A DNA stretch of 64,000 bases from Saprospiraceae bacterium (GCA_016714445.1 JADJNF010000010.1:248001-312000), one strand, 5' to 3'. Numbered from the stretch's first letter, positions 47,576 to 56,577 are shown. Made by a program: numbers and translations. Notes: generated from the letters alone by a model not told the origin.

Positions 47576-47798
47576 ACCTTTAGGAATAAACAAAAGAACC
47601 GAAACCAACCGGATTTTGGCTAAGAATTGTGTTTTGGCCCCTTATTGGCTCATTCAATGACTTAAAATCATGAAAAATTACTACTAAAGCCTTTGTAATC
47701 AACTTACATAGGAGCTGGAATAGTCAAGATATCTGACGATATCTCCACACAATACATAAATTTCGTTTTTCAAGTCTGACACCGCTATCGAAGGTTCC

Positions 47799-47859
47799 GT
47801 TCAACAGGGTTTTCATGATTTGTGCTCCGCACACCACGAAAACTTAGTTGTTAGGCGAT
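47799..47859 (-). other. attC recombination site closing the nuclease cassette
   Basis: On the - strand R' ATCGCCTAAC (47859-47850), L' GTTTTC pairing with L'' GAAAAC, inner TGTGC/GCACA pairing and R'' GTTGAAC (47805-47799). The R' is the exact reverse complement of the cassette's own first bases GTTAGGCGAT at 50037 downward, 2.2 kb away. This is the clearest attC-cassette match in the window. Confidence 0.85.
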
Positions 47860-47860
47860 G

Positions 47861-48244
47861 TTAATTTTTTGTTTTCCAGGAATAATGTTCTCCTAATAAT
47901 TCAAAGTCTGAACTGTCCTTTGTGTAATACTTTTTTTTGAATTGTTCCATAGCTTGGATAAATTGTGAAATCATTAAAACTGCATCACTATTACTTGGTA
48001 ATGTTTCATCGTCTAATAATTCTAAAAAATCAAATGTTGGTTCGTCAATTAAAATTTCTTTAACTCGTTCTAATTTTTTATTTATAGTTTTCACTTTGAA
48101 TTTATTCAAAGGTTCGTCTTGTTTCTTTTTTGATAATTCTCGAATTTCATTTAAGTCACTATTTACCATTGGAAACAACATTTCAAACTTTTTGGTTTTA
48201 TCAGAATCTGGTAAGAGGGTTTCTGATTTATTAATTTTAGCCAT
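47861..48244 (-). CDS. Small protein B of the nuclease cassette (paralogue of the gene before it)
   Basis: 127 residues, charged, no signal or membrane span. The segment ELSKKKQDEPLNKFKVKTIN and DDETLPSNSDAVLMISQFIQ aligns with ALSKKSQNDALNKFKLKFVN and EDDLPTTSDVAMMLSQYINC of the neighbouring gene, so both descend from one ancestor. Starts 5 bases after the upstream stop; ends one base before the attC R' box. No known family. Likely acts with, or guards against, the nuclease. Confidence 0.7.
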   Translation of the reverse strand: MAKINKSETLLPDSDKTKKFEMLFPMVNSDLNEIRELSKKKQDEPLNKFKVKTINKKLERVKEILIDEPTFDFLELLDDETLPSNSDAVLMISQFIQAMEQFKKKYYTKDSSDFELLGEHYSWKTKN

Positions 48245-48249
48245 TTTGA

Positions 48250-48624
48250 TTATTTTATTTTTAAAGGTCTGAATGTTCTAATATCTGACTTTTGTCCGTC
48301 AATTAACCAATACCAATTACCACCATAATTTGTTACATTATCCGTTCTTAATTTCTCAAAGCAGTTTATATATTGAGAAAGCATCATTGCCACATCACTT
48401 GTTGTTGGTAAATCATCTTCACTAAAAACATCAAAATCAGTAAATGGCTTGTACTTATCGCCTAAAACTATGTTGGCTTCTACTAAAATTTGATTGACAA
48501 ACTTTAATTTGAATTTATTAAGTGCGTCATTTTGGGATTTCTTAGATAATGCACTTATTTCTGTGTGAAGTCCTTCAAGTTGTGTGTGAACTTTCTCAAA
48601 TAAATCTACCTGTTCTTGTTTCAT
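48250..48624 (-). CDS. Small protein A of the nuclease cassette
   Basis: 124 residues from the ATG at 48624 (MKQEQVDLFEKVHTQL); this start lies 7 bases after the nuclease stop, better than the upstream in-frame start which would overlap it. Helical N-terminal half, the conserved LNKFKLK and LPTTSDVAMMLSQYI segments shared with the next gene, and an aromatic C-terminus (YGGNWYWLIDG). No known family. Part of a three-gene operon filling one cassette. Confidence 0.7.
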   Translation of the reverse strand: MKQEQVDLFEKVHTQLEGLHTEISALSKKSQNDALNKFKLKFVNQILVEANIVLGDKYKPFTDFDVFSEDDLPTTSDVAMMLSQYINCFEKLRTDNVTNYGGNWYWLIDGQKSDIRTFRPLKIK

Positions 48625-48631
48625 ATTTCTT

Positions 48632-49996
48632 TTATGATGGCAAAAGCCTGTTAAATTCAATAAATTTCTTTTTTAATACATCAATTGGTATTCTGTTTTT
48701 GCTTGCAAAAACAGAACACATTAACTTTAAATCTTCGTCTGTCAAAACTAAAATACATTTTCGTTGTCCTGACCACAAATCGATTAAGTTTTTTACAACT
48801 TTCTTTGGTGGTTGATTCCTTGTAAATATTACCGCAAACTTTCCAAAAGTATCTTTTAGGTATCTATTTACTTGGTCAATATGGTCATTGTTTAATTCTT
48901 TTACATTCTTTAATTCGAATACCATTTGTTTGCATTCGTAAGTGGTATGAATTTCTTTTAAAAACTCTTCGGAACAATTGTTGTAAAAAATCAAATCTCT
49001 TATAGAAACGCCACTTTCTGTTCTACTTTGTTCCTGTGCAAAATCTAGATGAGGATAAAGTAATGATGCTAATAATGGACAAAGAGTATCTTCATAAATT
49101 CGGTCTGCATTGTCTGTTTTACCTGTTGGCAATTTTAAAATTGTGTCTAGCTTTCTTTTCGCTGAAAGTACAGGAATTTGTTTAAATAATGGGTCGTTTT
49201 TACAGTCCGTTTGTTGCCTTTCTCTAATTTTAATATAGGTCTGAACTAAATCATAATTCTGTCTATTGAAATTTAAAATCTTAACTCTTTCAGGTTTTTC
49301 TCCTTCTTTTAATTTTGTTGGACTATAATATTCTCGGCAGTAATTTTCATAACTTATAAATGTTGTAAGTCTAATCCATCTTTTTGGCACAAAAAGTATA
49401 GGTGTTTTTGTGTTAGGATTTAATGGAAGAAAAACGTCATCAGTAATAAATTTAGTTGTCTTGGTGTCAAAATAATTGATATTCACTTTTTCAATTGGAA
49501 TATTTACTTTTTCGCACTGGTCAATTGTATAATCAATTAAAAAAGACTTAATAAAATTTGCAGTAATATCACTTATCCTGTCTTCTGCAATATTATCTAC
49601 AAAAAGTTGGATTTCTTCAAAGTGTAAAAATCCCGATTTTGTAATTTGAGGAATATCTTTATATAAACTTAAAATTTCATTAGCTGTTTTTTGTCCAATT
49701 CTTTTTCCTGTTTTTAATTTTGATGTACCTAAACCAATTTCATTACACTCTGAACAATTAATTAAATTATCAATACTAGTTTTGTCACCCTTTAAAAACT
49801 GATGACCAAGAAAATTGAAATTATTAATTAAATTTAGATGTAATGAATTGTCCTGTTGAGAAGGTGATTTCCAAAGTAAAAATGGGTCAATGTAAAAGGG
49901 TACATCTTCGTCAATAAATGGAATGATAAAATCCACTTCTTCTTGTCTAAAAGGCAAGTCAAAAAAATCGTTAAGTCGTGGTCTAATTATGTTCAT
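48632..49996 (-). CDS. PD-(D/E)XK-type nuclease, cassette-borne
   Basis: 454 residues. N-terminal part (PRLNDFFDLPFRQEEVDFIIPFIDED) unrecognised. The C-terminal third carries a restriction-endonuclease-like core: SGVSIRDLIFYNNC (Asp about 336) and YECKQMVFELKNV (ELK about 361), followed by HIDQVNRYLKDTFGKFAVIFTRN, the usual helix and strand after the ExK. Resembles the REase-type ends of predicted defence nucleases. No methyltransferase is near, so it is not a standard restriction-modification system. First of three coupled genes in a cassette that opens with GTTAGGCGAT 34 bases upstream. Confidence 0.75.
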   Translation of the reverse strand: MNIIRPRLNDFFDLPFRQEEVDFIIPFIDEDVPFYIDPFLLWKSPSQQDNSLHLNLINNFNFLGHQFLKGDKTSIDNLINCSECNEIGLGTSKLKTGKRIGQKTANEILSLYKDIPQITKSGFLHFEEIQLFVDNIAEDRISDITANFIKSFLIDYTIDQCEKVNIPIEKVNINYFDTKTTKFITDDVFLPLNPNTKTPILFVPKRWIRLTTFISYENYCREYYSPTKLKEGEKPERVKILNFNRQNYDLVQTYIKIRERQQTDCKNDPLFKQIPVLSAKRKLDTILKLPTGKTDNADRIYEDTLCPLLASLLYPHLDFAQEQSRTESGVSIRDLIFYNNCSEEFLKEIHTTYECKQMVFELKNVKELNNDHIDQVNRYLKDTFGKFAVIFTRNQPPKKVVKNLIDLWSGQRKCILVLTDEDLKLMCSVFASKNRIPIDVLKKKFIEFNRLLPS

Positions 49997-50030
49997 TCGT
50001 TTATGTCTTTGAGGTTTCTCGTTTAATATC

Positions 50031-50100
50031 GCCTAACGCTTGCCGTAGCCGTCGTGCCGTCTCGTTAGAGCGGCATGATGTGCTACGGCTTGTTATCGAG
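50031..50100 (-). other. attC recombination site between hydrolase and nuclease cassettes
   Basis: On the - strand: R' CTCGATAAC (50100-50092), L' AAGCCGTAGC pairing with L'' GCTACGGC, inner TGCCGCTC/GAGACGGCA pairing and R'' GTTAGGC (50037-50031). 70 bases with a long perfect stem. R' is the exact reverse complement of GTTATCGAG at 51312-51304, the start of the hydrolase cassette, giving a cassette of about 1275 bases. Confidence 0.9.
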
Positions 50101-51289
50101 AGTTATTCCATTGTCTAAATTTTTTCATCCAATCTGTTTCGTTAATTGGGATTTCTTCATTAATCATTATATGTTCAAGAATAAACTTAATAATTTCATT
50201 TTGATCGAAGTACGCAGAATGAACTAATTTGGGCTTGTTTAAATCATTGGAATCAATTATAGTTTTAAAGAGATTATTGTTTTCTGAGTTAAAAGAATTT
50301 CGAAAGAATCCTACTTTACTTTGGTTGTCTGCTATTATTTCTTTTAATATATTTTCATCTATCTCTTTAGGTATGAAAAATGGTTCTTTATTATTAGGAT
50401 TAAAGTTAACTTTATTAATCAGAAAATAATTTCTATCAATGCCTGTAAAATAGTTTTTGAATTTGGAAGTGAGAAATTTTGATATGAGTATTCTTGCAGT
50501 ATAATCATAAATTATATTAAATATTAGTCTTGTAAAGAAAAGTAAATGGTTAGACAATCCATCCGAAGGAAATTCTCTTTTAGATAATTTAATACTAATG
50601 TCCTTACTGTTTTTTAAACCAAGTATTGCTTCGTCATATCTCGAATATATCCCTAACCATTTTGAACCATAATTTTGAAAAGTATGGTTTAGACTGGAAT
50701 TGAATGTTAAGGCTTCAAATATTTGATTGATTAGTCCGGCAAGTATAAATGTTGCAATTGCTAAATACCAAAATTGGTTCTGAACCAATTTTAAAATATT
50801 TTGAAAGGTATTATGTCCAAGAAAGAAGCAAAAGATTCCAATAAGGAGAAAAGACGTCCAAAAAGCTAAAGAATATAAATGACGAGGGTTAATATATTTA
50901 TTAATCCCTTTAAAGCTATAAAATGGTGTTCCGACAGTTGTCCAACTTTTCACTATAGATTTCCAAGTGTTTTTACTTTTTAAATAAGTGTGATTTTCTA
51001 ATGCATATTGAATGATCGTCCCCCCATGACTATGCCCAATTAAATGTATTGATTCGTGAGTTTCACCAAGCCTTTTTAACATTTCCATGAGTCTTACCGA
51101 AGCAGATTGTCTCGCATATAAAGAATTAGTACCGCTCCATTCGAAAGCATATAAGTAATATAACTTACCTGTTAACTCGTACAAGGCTTTATGGATTTTT
51201 GCTAAGAATCCACCTTCTAATGAAGCCCATCCTTCCTTAGTCGATGCAAAAGTTCCGTGAACAATTATTATGCATTTTTTCTTGTTCAT
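50093..51289 (-). CDS. Alpha/beta hydrolase with membrane spans, cassette-borne
   Basis: 398 residues. Lipase-type motifs: oxyanion region IIVHGTFAS (His 11) and nucleophile elbow GHSHGG (85-90, Ser 87). Two hydrophobic spans at about 137-159 and 172-194 follow the catalytic part, which is unusual for a lipase, and the C-terminal half is unrecognised but ends with HSAYFDQNEII (a candidate catalytic His). Sole gene of its cassette; the stop codon TAA is in the R' box. A membrane-targeted lipase or esterase, perhaps an effector; this is inference. Confidence 0.75.
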   Translation of the reverse strand: MNKKKCIIIVHGTFASTKEGWASLEGGFLAKIHKALYELTGKLYYLYAFEWSGTNSLYARQSASVRLMEMLKRLGETHESIHLIGHSHGGTIIQYALENHTYLKSKNTWKSIVKSWTTVGTPFYSFKGINKYINPRHLYSLAFWTSFLLIGIFCFFLGHNTFQNILKLVQNQFWYLAIATFILAGLINQIFEALTFNSSLNHTFQNYGSKWLGIYSRYDEAILGLKNSKDISIKLSKREFPSDGLSNHLLFFTRLIFNIIYDYTARILISKFLTSKFKNYFTGIDRNYFLINKVNFNPNNKEPFFIPKEIDENILKEIIADNQSKVGFFRNSFNSENNNLFKTIIDSNDLNKPKLVHSAYFDQNEIIKFILEHIMINEEIPINETDWMKKFRQWNNSR

Positions 51290-51303
51290 TTTTTTTCTAA
51301 TTC

Positions 51304-51932
51304 TCGATAACTTTCCGCTTTGCGCAACTGCCTTTTAACAACACCATCATAACTCCTTGATTTTCTGCTCATATTAAATCCAAAAATATACGAATGTTTG
51401 TTAATATAATGTTAATTTTCTATCTCTCATTTTGCCGTTTACAAACGCATCTTAAGCATGTGTAAACGGATTTTTTATCTCCTTCATCCATGACAAGTCT
51501 GATACCTGTATGGTACAAAGATAAAACCCAACTTATTTCTCAACGGTGCGCAGTCCACTCACTTCATCATTTTCACTTATCCCAATGTTCAGAAACTTAT
51601 CAAAGTCTTCCTACCATCCTGATATCTTTGACAAATGTAAATTTTCCTGATGATATAAAAAATAAATTACGGAAAAATGTTTTTTTCTAAAGTGATAATG
51701 AAGCGAATGACGAATGATGAACAACCGAATGATCCGAATGACGACAATGGTTTAATAATTGATGACTTCTCTTTTCCAGTTACATACCTTTCTACATCTG
51801 ATTCCAAATTCGCCCGGCAAACAAAGTATTTCTTCGTATCCAAACACAAGAATAAACGTTAATATTCCCATCACAATCTTTTAATATACAGTTAATAACG
51901 CAATAGTAATTTTGTGCATACTTTTAAACCTT
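51304..51932. other. Edge of the - strand cassette array and upstream region
   Basis: R''-like GTTATCGAG (51312-51304, - strand) opens the hydrolase cassette. Upstream of it AAGGCAGTTGCGCAAAGCGG looks like a right attC half, but no left half, attI or integrase gene follows; 51346-51932 shows no gene I trust (a 61-codon + frame at 51677-51862 has no features). The array therefore ends here, by this reading. Confidence 0.45.
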
Positions 51933-53783
51933 ATGACCAAACGAAAGTTGGAAGTAGTAGTCATCAGTGATATACATCTGGGCACGTATGGATGTCATGC
52001 CGATGAACTGCTGGACTATCTGAAATCTATAGATCCGGATCAACTGATTCTGAATGGTGATATCATCGACATCTGGAACTTCAGCAAACATTATTTTCCC
52101 AAAAGCCACATTCAGGTGCTCAGACAAATACTGAAAATGACCGAAAAAGGCACTAAAACCTGGTACATTACGGGCAATCATGACGAAGCCCTCCGAAAAT
52201 ATTCAGGAACACGGATTGGAAATTTCACCATTGATGACAAGTTGATTTTGCAGTTAGATGATAAAAAAACCTGGATTTTTCATGGTGACGTATTTGACGC
52301 AACGACCAAAGGTTGGGCCCGGTTTATAGCAAAGCTCGGTGGTAAAGGCTACGATATTTTGATATGGCTCAACAGACTAATCAATGATATGCTTTCATTT
52401 ATAGGGAAAGAAAAAATAAGTCTTTCCAAAAGGGTCAAATCAGGGGTTAAAAAAGCGGTCCAATGGATATCCAATTTCGAAAGTATCGCATCTGAACTAG
52501 CCATTGAACAAAAATTTGATACCGTGATATGTGGACATATACACCAGCCACAATCCAGATGGATAACCAATGATCATGGTTCCGTACACTACCTGAATAG
52601 TGGTGATTGGGTAGAAAACTGTTCAGCATTGGAATATCAGGACGGAATGTGGAATCTATACTTTCACCCTGAAAAGTCATTGAGAGACCAACCAGTTCAT
52701 AATGAAATAGAAGACGAAGTTTTTGATTTACAGCTTGCCATTACGCAATTAAAAAAATACGATGAAACGAAATTAAAACCTTGCAAACTAAAAAACAGAC
52801 AGATGAAAATACTGTATTCGGTTCAGGCTACCGGTAACGGACACATCAGCAGAGCGCATCAATTGTATCCCTATCTATGCGAAATGGGAGAAGTAGATAT
52901 CATGCTGAGTGGATCCAACGCCACTTTGCCCATGGATATTCCTGTCACTTACAGAAGCAAAGGTATGAGCCTTTTTTATTCCAGATGTGGTGGACTCGAT
53001 TACCTGAAGACCTGGAAGGCATTCAGCTACAGACAAATACGAAAGAACGCCAGAGACCTGCCTGTAGAAAAATATGATCTGGTGATCAATGATTTTGACC
53101 ATGTGACTGCAACAGCTTGCCGTTTAAAAAATGTACCTTCTGTTCAGTTTGGCCATCAGGCCAGCTTTATGTCAGCGGCCACTCCCCGTCCGGCAGACAA
53201 AAGTATTATCGGCGAACTGATCCTGAAAAAATATGCTCCGGCTACAAGGTATGTCGGATTACATTTTGACCGGTATGATGATTTTATTTTTCCTCCCGTG
53301 ATCAAAGAATCATTTTTACAAAGTAAGCCGAAAGATCATGGTCATATTACAGTTTATACACCGGCCTATCAGACAGATTGTATTGAAAATATATTCAGAC
53401 AAATAGCGCCGATGGAAGTGCATTGGTTTTTACCTCACATCACGTCTCCCTACAAAGATGGTAACATACATTTCTTCCCGGTAGACCAGCAATTCTTTAA
53501 TGAAAGTCTGATCCACTGTCATGGCCTGGTGACGGGAGGTGGATTTGAAACTCCTGCAGAAGCCCTTTATCTGAAAAAAAAGCTACTTATCATTCCTATA
53601 GATGGCCAATATGAGCAACAATGTAATGCTGCCGCTCTGGAAAAAGTTGGTATTACGAAGCTGCGATTTCTGGACGAGTCCACAGCACCCATATTTTTTG
53701 ATTGGGTAAAAAAAGAAAATATATCTTTTACGCTGGAAGCAAACGATATCCGGGAAACGCTTCATTATCTTATGTCGAAGTAA
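51933..53783 (+). CDS. Metallophosphoesterase (LpxH-like) fused to glycosyltransferase-like domain
   Basis: 616 residues from the ATG at 51933 (MTKRKLEVVVISDIHLGTYG). Residues 1-270: calcineurin-like phosphoesterase with DIHLG, NGDIID, GNHDE, HGDVFD and GHIHQP metal-binding motifs, closest to UDP-2,3-diacylglucosamine hydrolase-type enzymes. Residues from about 292 (MKILYSVQATGNGHISRAHQL) form a GT-B-type glycosyltransferase with GGGFETPAEAL near the C-terminus, the usual nucleotide-sugar-binding GG...PxE segment. Both parts fit lipid or cell-envelope glycan synthesis. An internal Met at the junction suggests a fusion of two genes. No signal peptide. Confidence 0.8.
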   Translation: MTKRKLEVVVISDIHLGTYGCHADELLDYLKSIDPDQLILNGDIIDIWNFSKHYFPKSHIQVLRQILKMTEKGTKTWYITGNHDEALRKYSGTRIGNFTIDDKLILQLDDKKTWIFHGDVFDATTKGWARFIAKLGGKGYDILIWLNRLINDMLSFIGKEKISLSKRVKSGVKKAVQWISNFESIASELAIEQKFDTVICGHIHQPQSRWITNDHGSVHYLNSGDWVENCSALEYQDGMWNLYFHPEKSLRDQPVHNEIEDEVFDLQLAITQLKKYDETKLKPCKLKNRQMKILYSVQATGNGHISRAHQLYPYLCEMGEVDIMLSGSNATLPMDIPVTYRSKGMSLFYSRCGGLDYLKTWKAFSYRQIRKNARDLPVEKYDLVINDFDHVTATACRLKNVPSVQFGHQASFMSAATPRPADKSIIGELILKKYAPATRYVGLHFDRYDDFIFPPVIKESFLQSKPKDHGHITVYTPAYQTDCIENIFRQIAPMEVHWFLPHITSPYKDGNIHFFPVDQQFFNESLIHCHGLVTGGGFETPAEALYLKKKLLIIPIDGQYEQQCNAAALEKVGITKLRFLDESTAPIFFDWVKKENISFTLEANDIRETLHYLMSK

Positions 53784-54193
53784 ACGGTAGTATCTCATAT
53801 ATATTTTCAATATAAATTCTTTATGTAAGGATGTAGTAACAGACCTGCATTGATATTTTAATGCTCCACACCTTAAAGGAACTTGCTAATAAGCCCACGC
53901 CATAAAGCATAATTTTGCCACAACACAAATCCACAAAGAATCACTAATTTTGAAAAGTTGATATTCATTTCTTTGTGAAACTTAGGGACTTGGCGCCTTA
54001 GTGGCATTTCTCAATTTTTTGACTTTTGGGATTAACCTGACCAATAATAATACAAAACCTGGGTAAGATCATACAGCCATTTGACAACGAAAGAGTTTTA
54101 AAATAAAACAATTTAATTATTCATTAATATCTATTAAACAATGAGTTAACATGATAATGTGACATTTGCCCTATATTAAGACAAAACAAAACA
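53784..54193. other. Intergenic region, no gene seen
   Basis: AT-rich spacer between two + strand genes. A stretch near 53930-54010 (CACAAAGAATCACTAA...TTCTTTGTGAAACTTAGGGA) has weak inverted symmetry around TTTGTG. No reading frame of interest. Confidence 0.4.
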
Positions 54194-55156
54194 ATGGTTC
54201 ACTCAAAATTCCTGCTGCCCGGTATATTGTGTTTAATTTTTACATTGGTGCAATCTGAAAATTTACCGGAAATTGAAAATACGGCTTTTTTAAAATGGTT
54301 TGAATCATACAAAACAGATGAAAAAATCAGTTCCGGCGAGTTAAATGTACTCAGTTATAACACTTGGGGATTGCCAATAGAACTCAGTGGCCACGATCAT
54401 GAAAAAAGATTCACTGCTATGGCAGATAGTATCCTGACATTACATCCTGATATTATTGGTTTACAGGAGACATTTCATCCTGATCTCAGGGCACATTTAT
54501 TGAATACGCTTCCCCGTACGTTTTTTACATACAGTGACTACCACTGCAACAAAGAAATTGTACCTTTTATAGAAAAAGATTGTTACGGCGGACTTATGAC
54601 ACTGTCTGTTTATCCGATCATCTGGGAACAATTTTATCCTTATCCCATAGCAGACGAAACGACCATCATAGAAAAAATCGGAAGCAAAGGCTTTCTTCTA
54701 TCCAGAATAAAATATGGAAACCGTATCATACAAGTGATCAATACACACCTATACGCGGGAGACAATAAAAAAGCAGAACGCATGCGATTACATCAAATCA
54801 GGTTTATGCAGCAAACCATTCAATCCATCGCCGATTACAGCAAATACGAAACGATTTTATTGGGTGATTTTAATGTACATCATCCTGACGTGGCTTGTTC
54901 GGAAGTATACGATTTCATCATACGGCACATGGCGTACGCTGATTCAAAACCCAATATTTCGCAGACTGATTTTACATCAGATCATATCGCCAACAAATAT
55001 GTTTCATCAAAAGACAAAAGAACAAAACTTGACTACGTATTTTATAAGCCGGTTGGTGAGAAAAAAAATATAAAAATAGTCAGCCAAAACAGGGCGTTGA
55101 CATCCACTCAACCTATGTCCGATCACTTCGGATGGAACGTGAGATTTCAGATTTGA
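54194..55156 (+). CDS. Exported endonuclease/exonuclease/phosphatase (EEP) family protein, sphingomyelinase-like
   Basis: 320 residues, signal peptide at the N-terminus (MVHSKFLLPGILCLIFTLVQS). EEP motifs all present in order: SYNTWG (Asn), GLQETF (metal Glu), NTHLYAG (His), GDFNVH (Asp/Asn), LDYVF and the terminal SDHFGW (Asp-His). The YNTWGLP and THLYAG wording fits neutral sphingomyelinase-type phosphodiesterases rather than DNases. Probably secreted and acting on phospholipids. A shared terminator hairpin follows. Confidence 0.8.
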   Translation: MVHSKFLLPGILCLIFTLVQSENLPEIENTAFLKWFESYKTDEKISSGELNVLSYNTWGLPIELSGHDHEKRFTAMADSILTLHPDIIGLQETFHPDLRAHLLNTLPRTFFTYSDYHCNKEIVPFIEKDCYGGLMTLSVYPIIWEQFYPYPIADETTIIEKIGSKGFLLSRIKYGNRIIQVINTHLYAGDNKKAERMRLHQIRFMQQTIQSIADYSKYETILLGDFNVHHPDVACSEVYDFIIRHMAYADSKPNISQTDFTSDHIANKYVSSKDKRTKLDYVFYKPVGEKKNIKIVSQNRALTSTQPMSDHFGWNVRFQI

Positions 55157-55166
55157 CATATAAAAA

Positions 55167-55206
55167 AATGCCACTTCAGAACTTTTATAAATCCTAAAGT
55201 GGCATT
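55167..55206. terminator. Bidirectional terminator hairpin
   Basis: AATGCCACTT (55167-55176) and AAGTGGCATT (55197-55206) form a 10-bp stem with a 20-base loop between the convergent EEP and fasciclin genes. A-rich on the left and T-rich on the right (TAAAAAA before, CTAACATTT after), usable from both sides. Confidence 0.65.
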
Positions 55207-55241
55207 CTAACATTTAAATACCGCAGAAAATCTACATAGTT

Positions 55242-55805
55242 TTACATGGTTTTTGGAAGCACAACAGAATCAATCACGTGGATTACCCCGTTAGATTGGA
55301 ATACATCAGCAATGGTAATTTTGGACATACCTCCATTTTCGTCAGTCAGCATTACATCCTTACCTTTTTTAGAAGCAGTAAGTTTGCCACCCGCTACTGT
55401 CGTGAATACTGCTTTGCCGTTTCCTTTTTTGATGGCTGCATCCACTGACTTTGCGTCAAATTTGCCAGCTAAAACATGATAGGTCAGAACACCGGTGAGC
55501 GCTGCTTTATTTTCGGGCTTCAGCAAAGTTTCTACTGTACCTTTGGGCAGTTTTTCAAATGCTGCATTGACCGGAGCAAATACTGTAAACGGACCTGCAG
55601 ACTGTAAGGTTTCTACCAAACCTGCAGCTTTTACTGCTGCAACAAGCGTGGTATGGTCTTTTGAATTGACCGCATTGTCTACTATGGTTTTGGTAGGATA
55701 CATGGCGGCACCACCTACCATTTTGGTGTCCTGAGCGTTGCTGTCAAAACCAGACATTAAAAACAAACAAACCATTGAAAACATAAAATAACTACACTTT
55801 TTCAT
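55242..55805 (-). CDS. Fasciclin (FAS1) domain protein
   Basis: 187 residues, signal peptide MKKCSYFMFSMVCLFLMSGFDSNAQ. One FAS1 domain: TLVAAVKAAGLVETLQSAGPFTVFAPVNAAFEKLP (H1 motif) and GVLTYHVLAGKF, ending NGVIHVIDSVVLP (H2 motif). Single-FAS1 secreted proteins are common in Bacteroidota and are thought to act in adhesion. Monocistronic. Confidence 0.9.
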   Translation of the reverse strand: MKKCSYFMFSMVCLFLMSGFDSNAQDTKMVGGAAMYPTKTIVDNAVNSKDHTTLVAAVKAAGLVETLQSAGPFTVFAPVNAAFEKLPKGTVETLLKPENKAALTGVLTYHVLAGKFDAKSVDAAIKKGNGKAVFTTVAGGKLTASKKGKDVMLTDENGGMSKITIADVFQSNGVIHVIDSVVLPKTM

Positions 55806-56118
55806 AACATTAAATTTTTATTTGATTATGAAGTCAGATACGAGAGAGAATGGATGATTGGATGTATATTTTTAAAAATACCTGGTTAAGATTCTGTTAA
55901 AATAGATTTTTGTGTAAATTTTCAGATGTTCTCAATTGCCTTTTTTTTTGTAAAACAAATTGTAAAAAATAGTGAGCCCATCTTTAATATTGTCCGCTTT
56001 GGGAGCAGGCGAGTATGGGAAATTACCGTTCCAACAAATTCTCTACCAGCAGCGTCACAGTCCATCCAAAGCAACAAACAAATTCATAAATTATGCTAGA
56101 TTTGACCACTCAAATTTA

Positions 56119-56577
56119 TCATTTACTTTTTGTGACATGATTTGGATTGATATAAGCAATTGTAATTATATCAGGTGGTAATACGATGCATTTATCTTTT
56201 TCTATATAGCCTAAAATATTTTTAATAACAATAGAATCATTGTTTTGCAACTCAATGCGTATATAATTTCTTAAATCCTCTTCAAATCTACCACCTTTGT
56301 TTTTATTTTTGTAAATCATTACATTATCCCTAAAAATCAATAGATCGTAAGATACGGTTTTAATCTTTATTTCAACTCGTGTTCCTTCTTTTTCCCAAAT
56401 CATTATTCCATAAATATGATTAGTGCCTAACGGACCTCCGTGGGTTATGTGCTCACTTTTTAAAACAAAAGCCTCAAGGCCCTTTATGTCACTTCGTATT
56501 TTTAATGATTTATACCACTTTGAACATGAAATATTTGTTATAAGTAATATTACAAGTAAAAAAGATACACTTTTCAT
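56119..56577 (-). CDS. Hypothetical lipoprotein, duplicated copy 1
   Basis: 152 residues with lipobox ITNISCS (cysteine at 19). Mature part begins KWYKSLKIRSDIKGLEAFVL. The last 55 residues are identical to the copy at 57003-57458, and residues 20-95 only about 60% alike. No family recognised. Together the two probably encode related surface lipoproteins. Confidence 0.65.
   Translation of the reverse strand: MKSVSFLLVILLITNISCSKWYKSLKIRSDIKGLEAFVLKSEHITHGGPLGTNHIYGIMIWEKEGTRVEIKIKTVSYDLLIFRDNVMIYKNKNKGGRFEEDLRNYIRIELQNNDSIVIKNILGYIEKDKCIVLPPDIITIAYINPNHVTKSK

Noticed and set aside
51677..51862. 61-codon + frame before the phosphoesterase fusion
   Set aside because: Low-complexity composition, an antisense frame of equal length, and no recognisable features.
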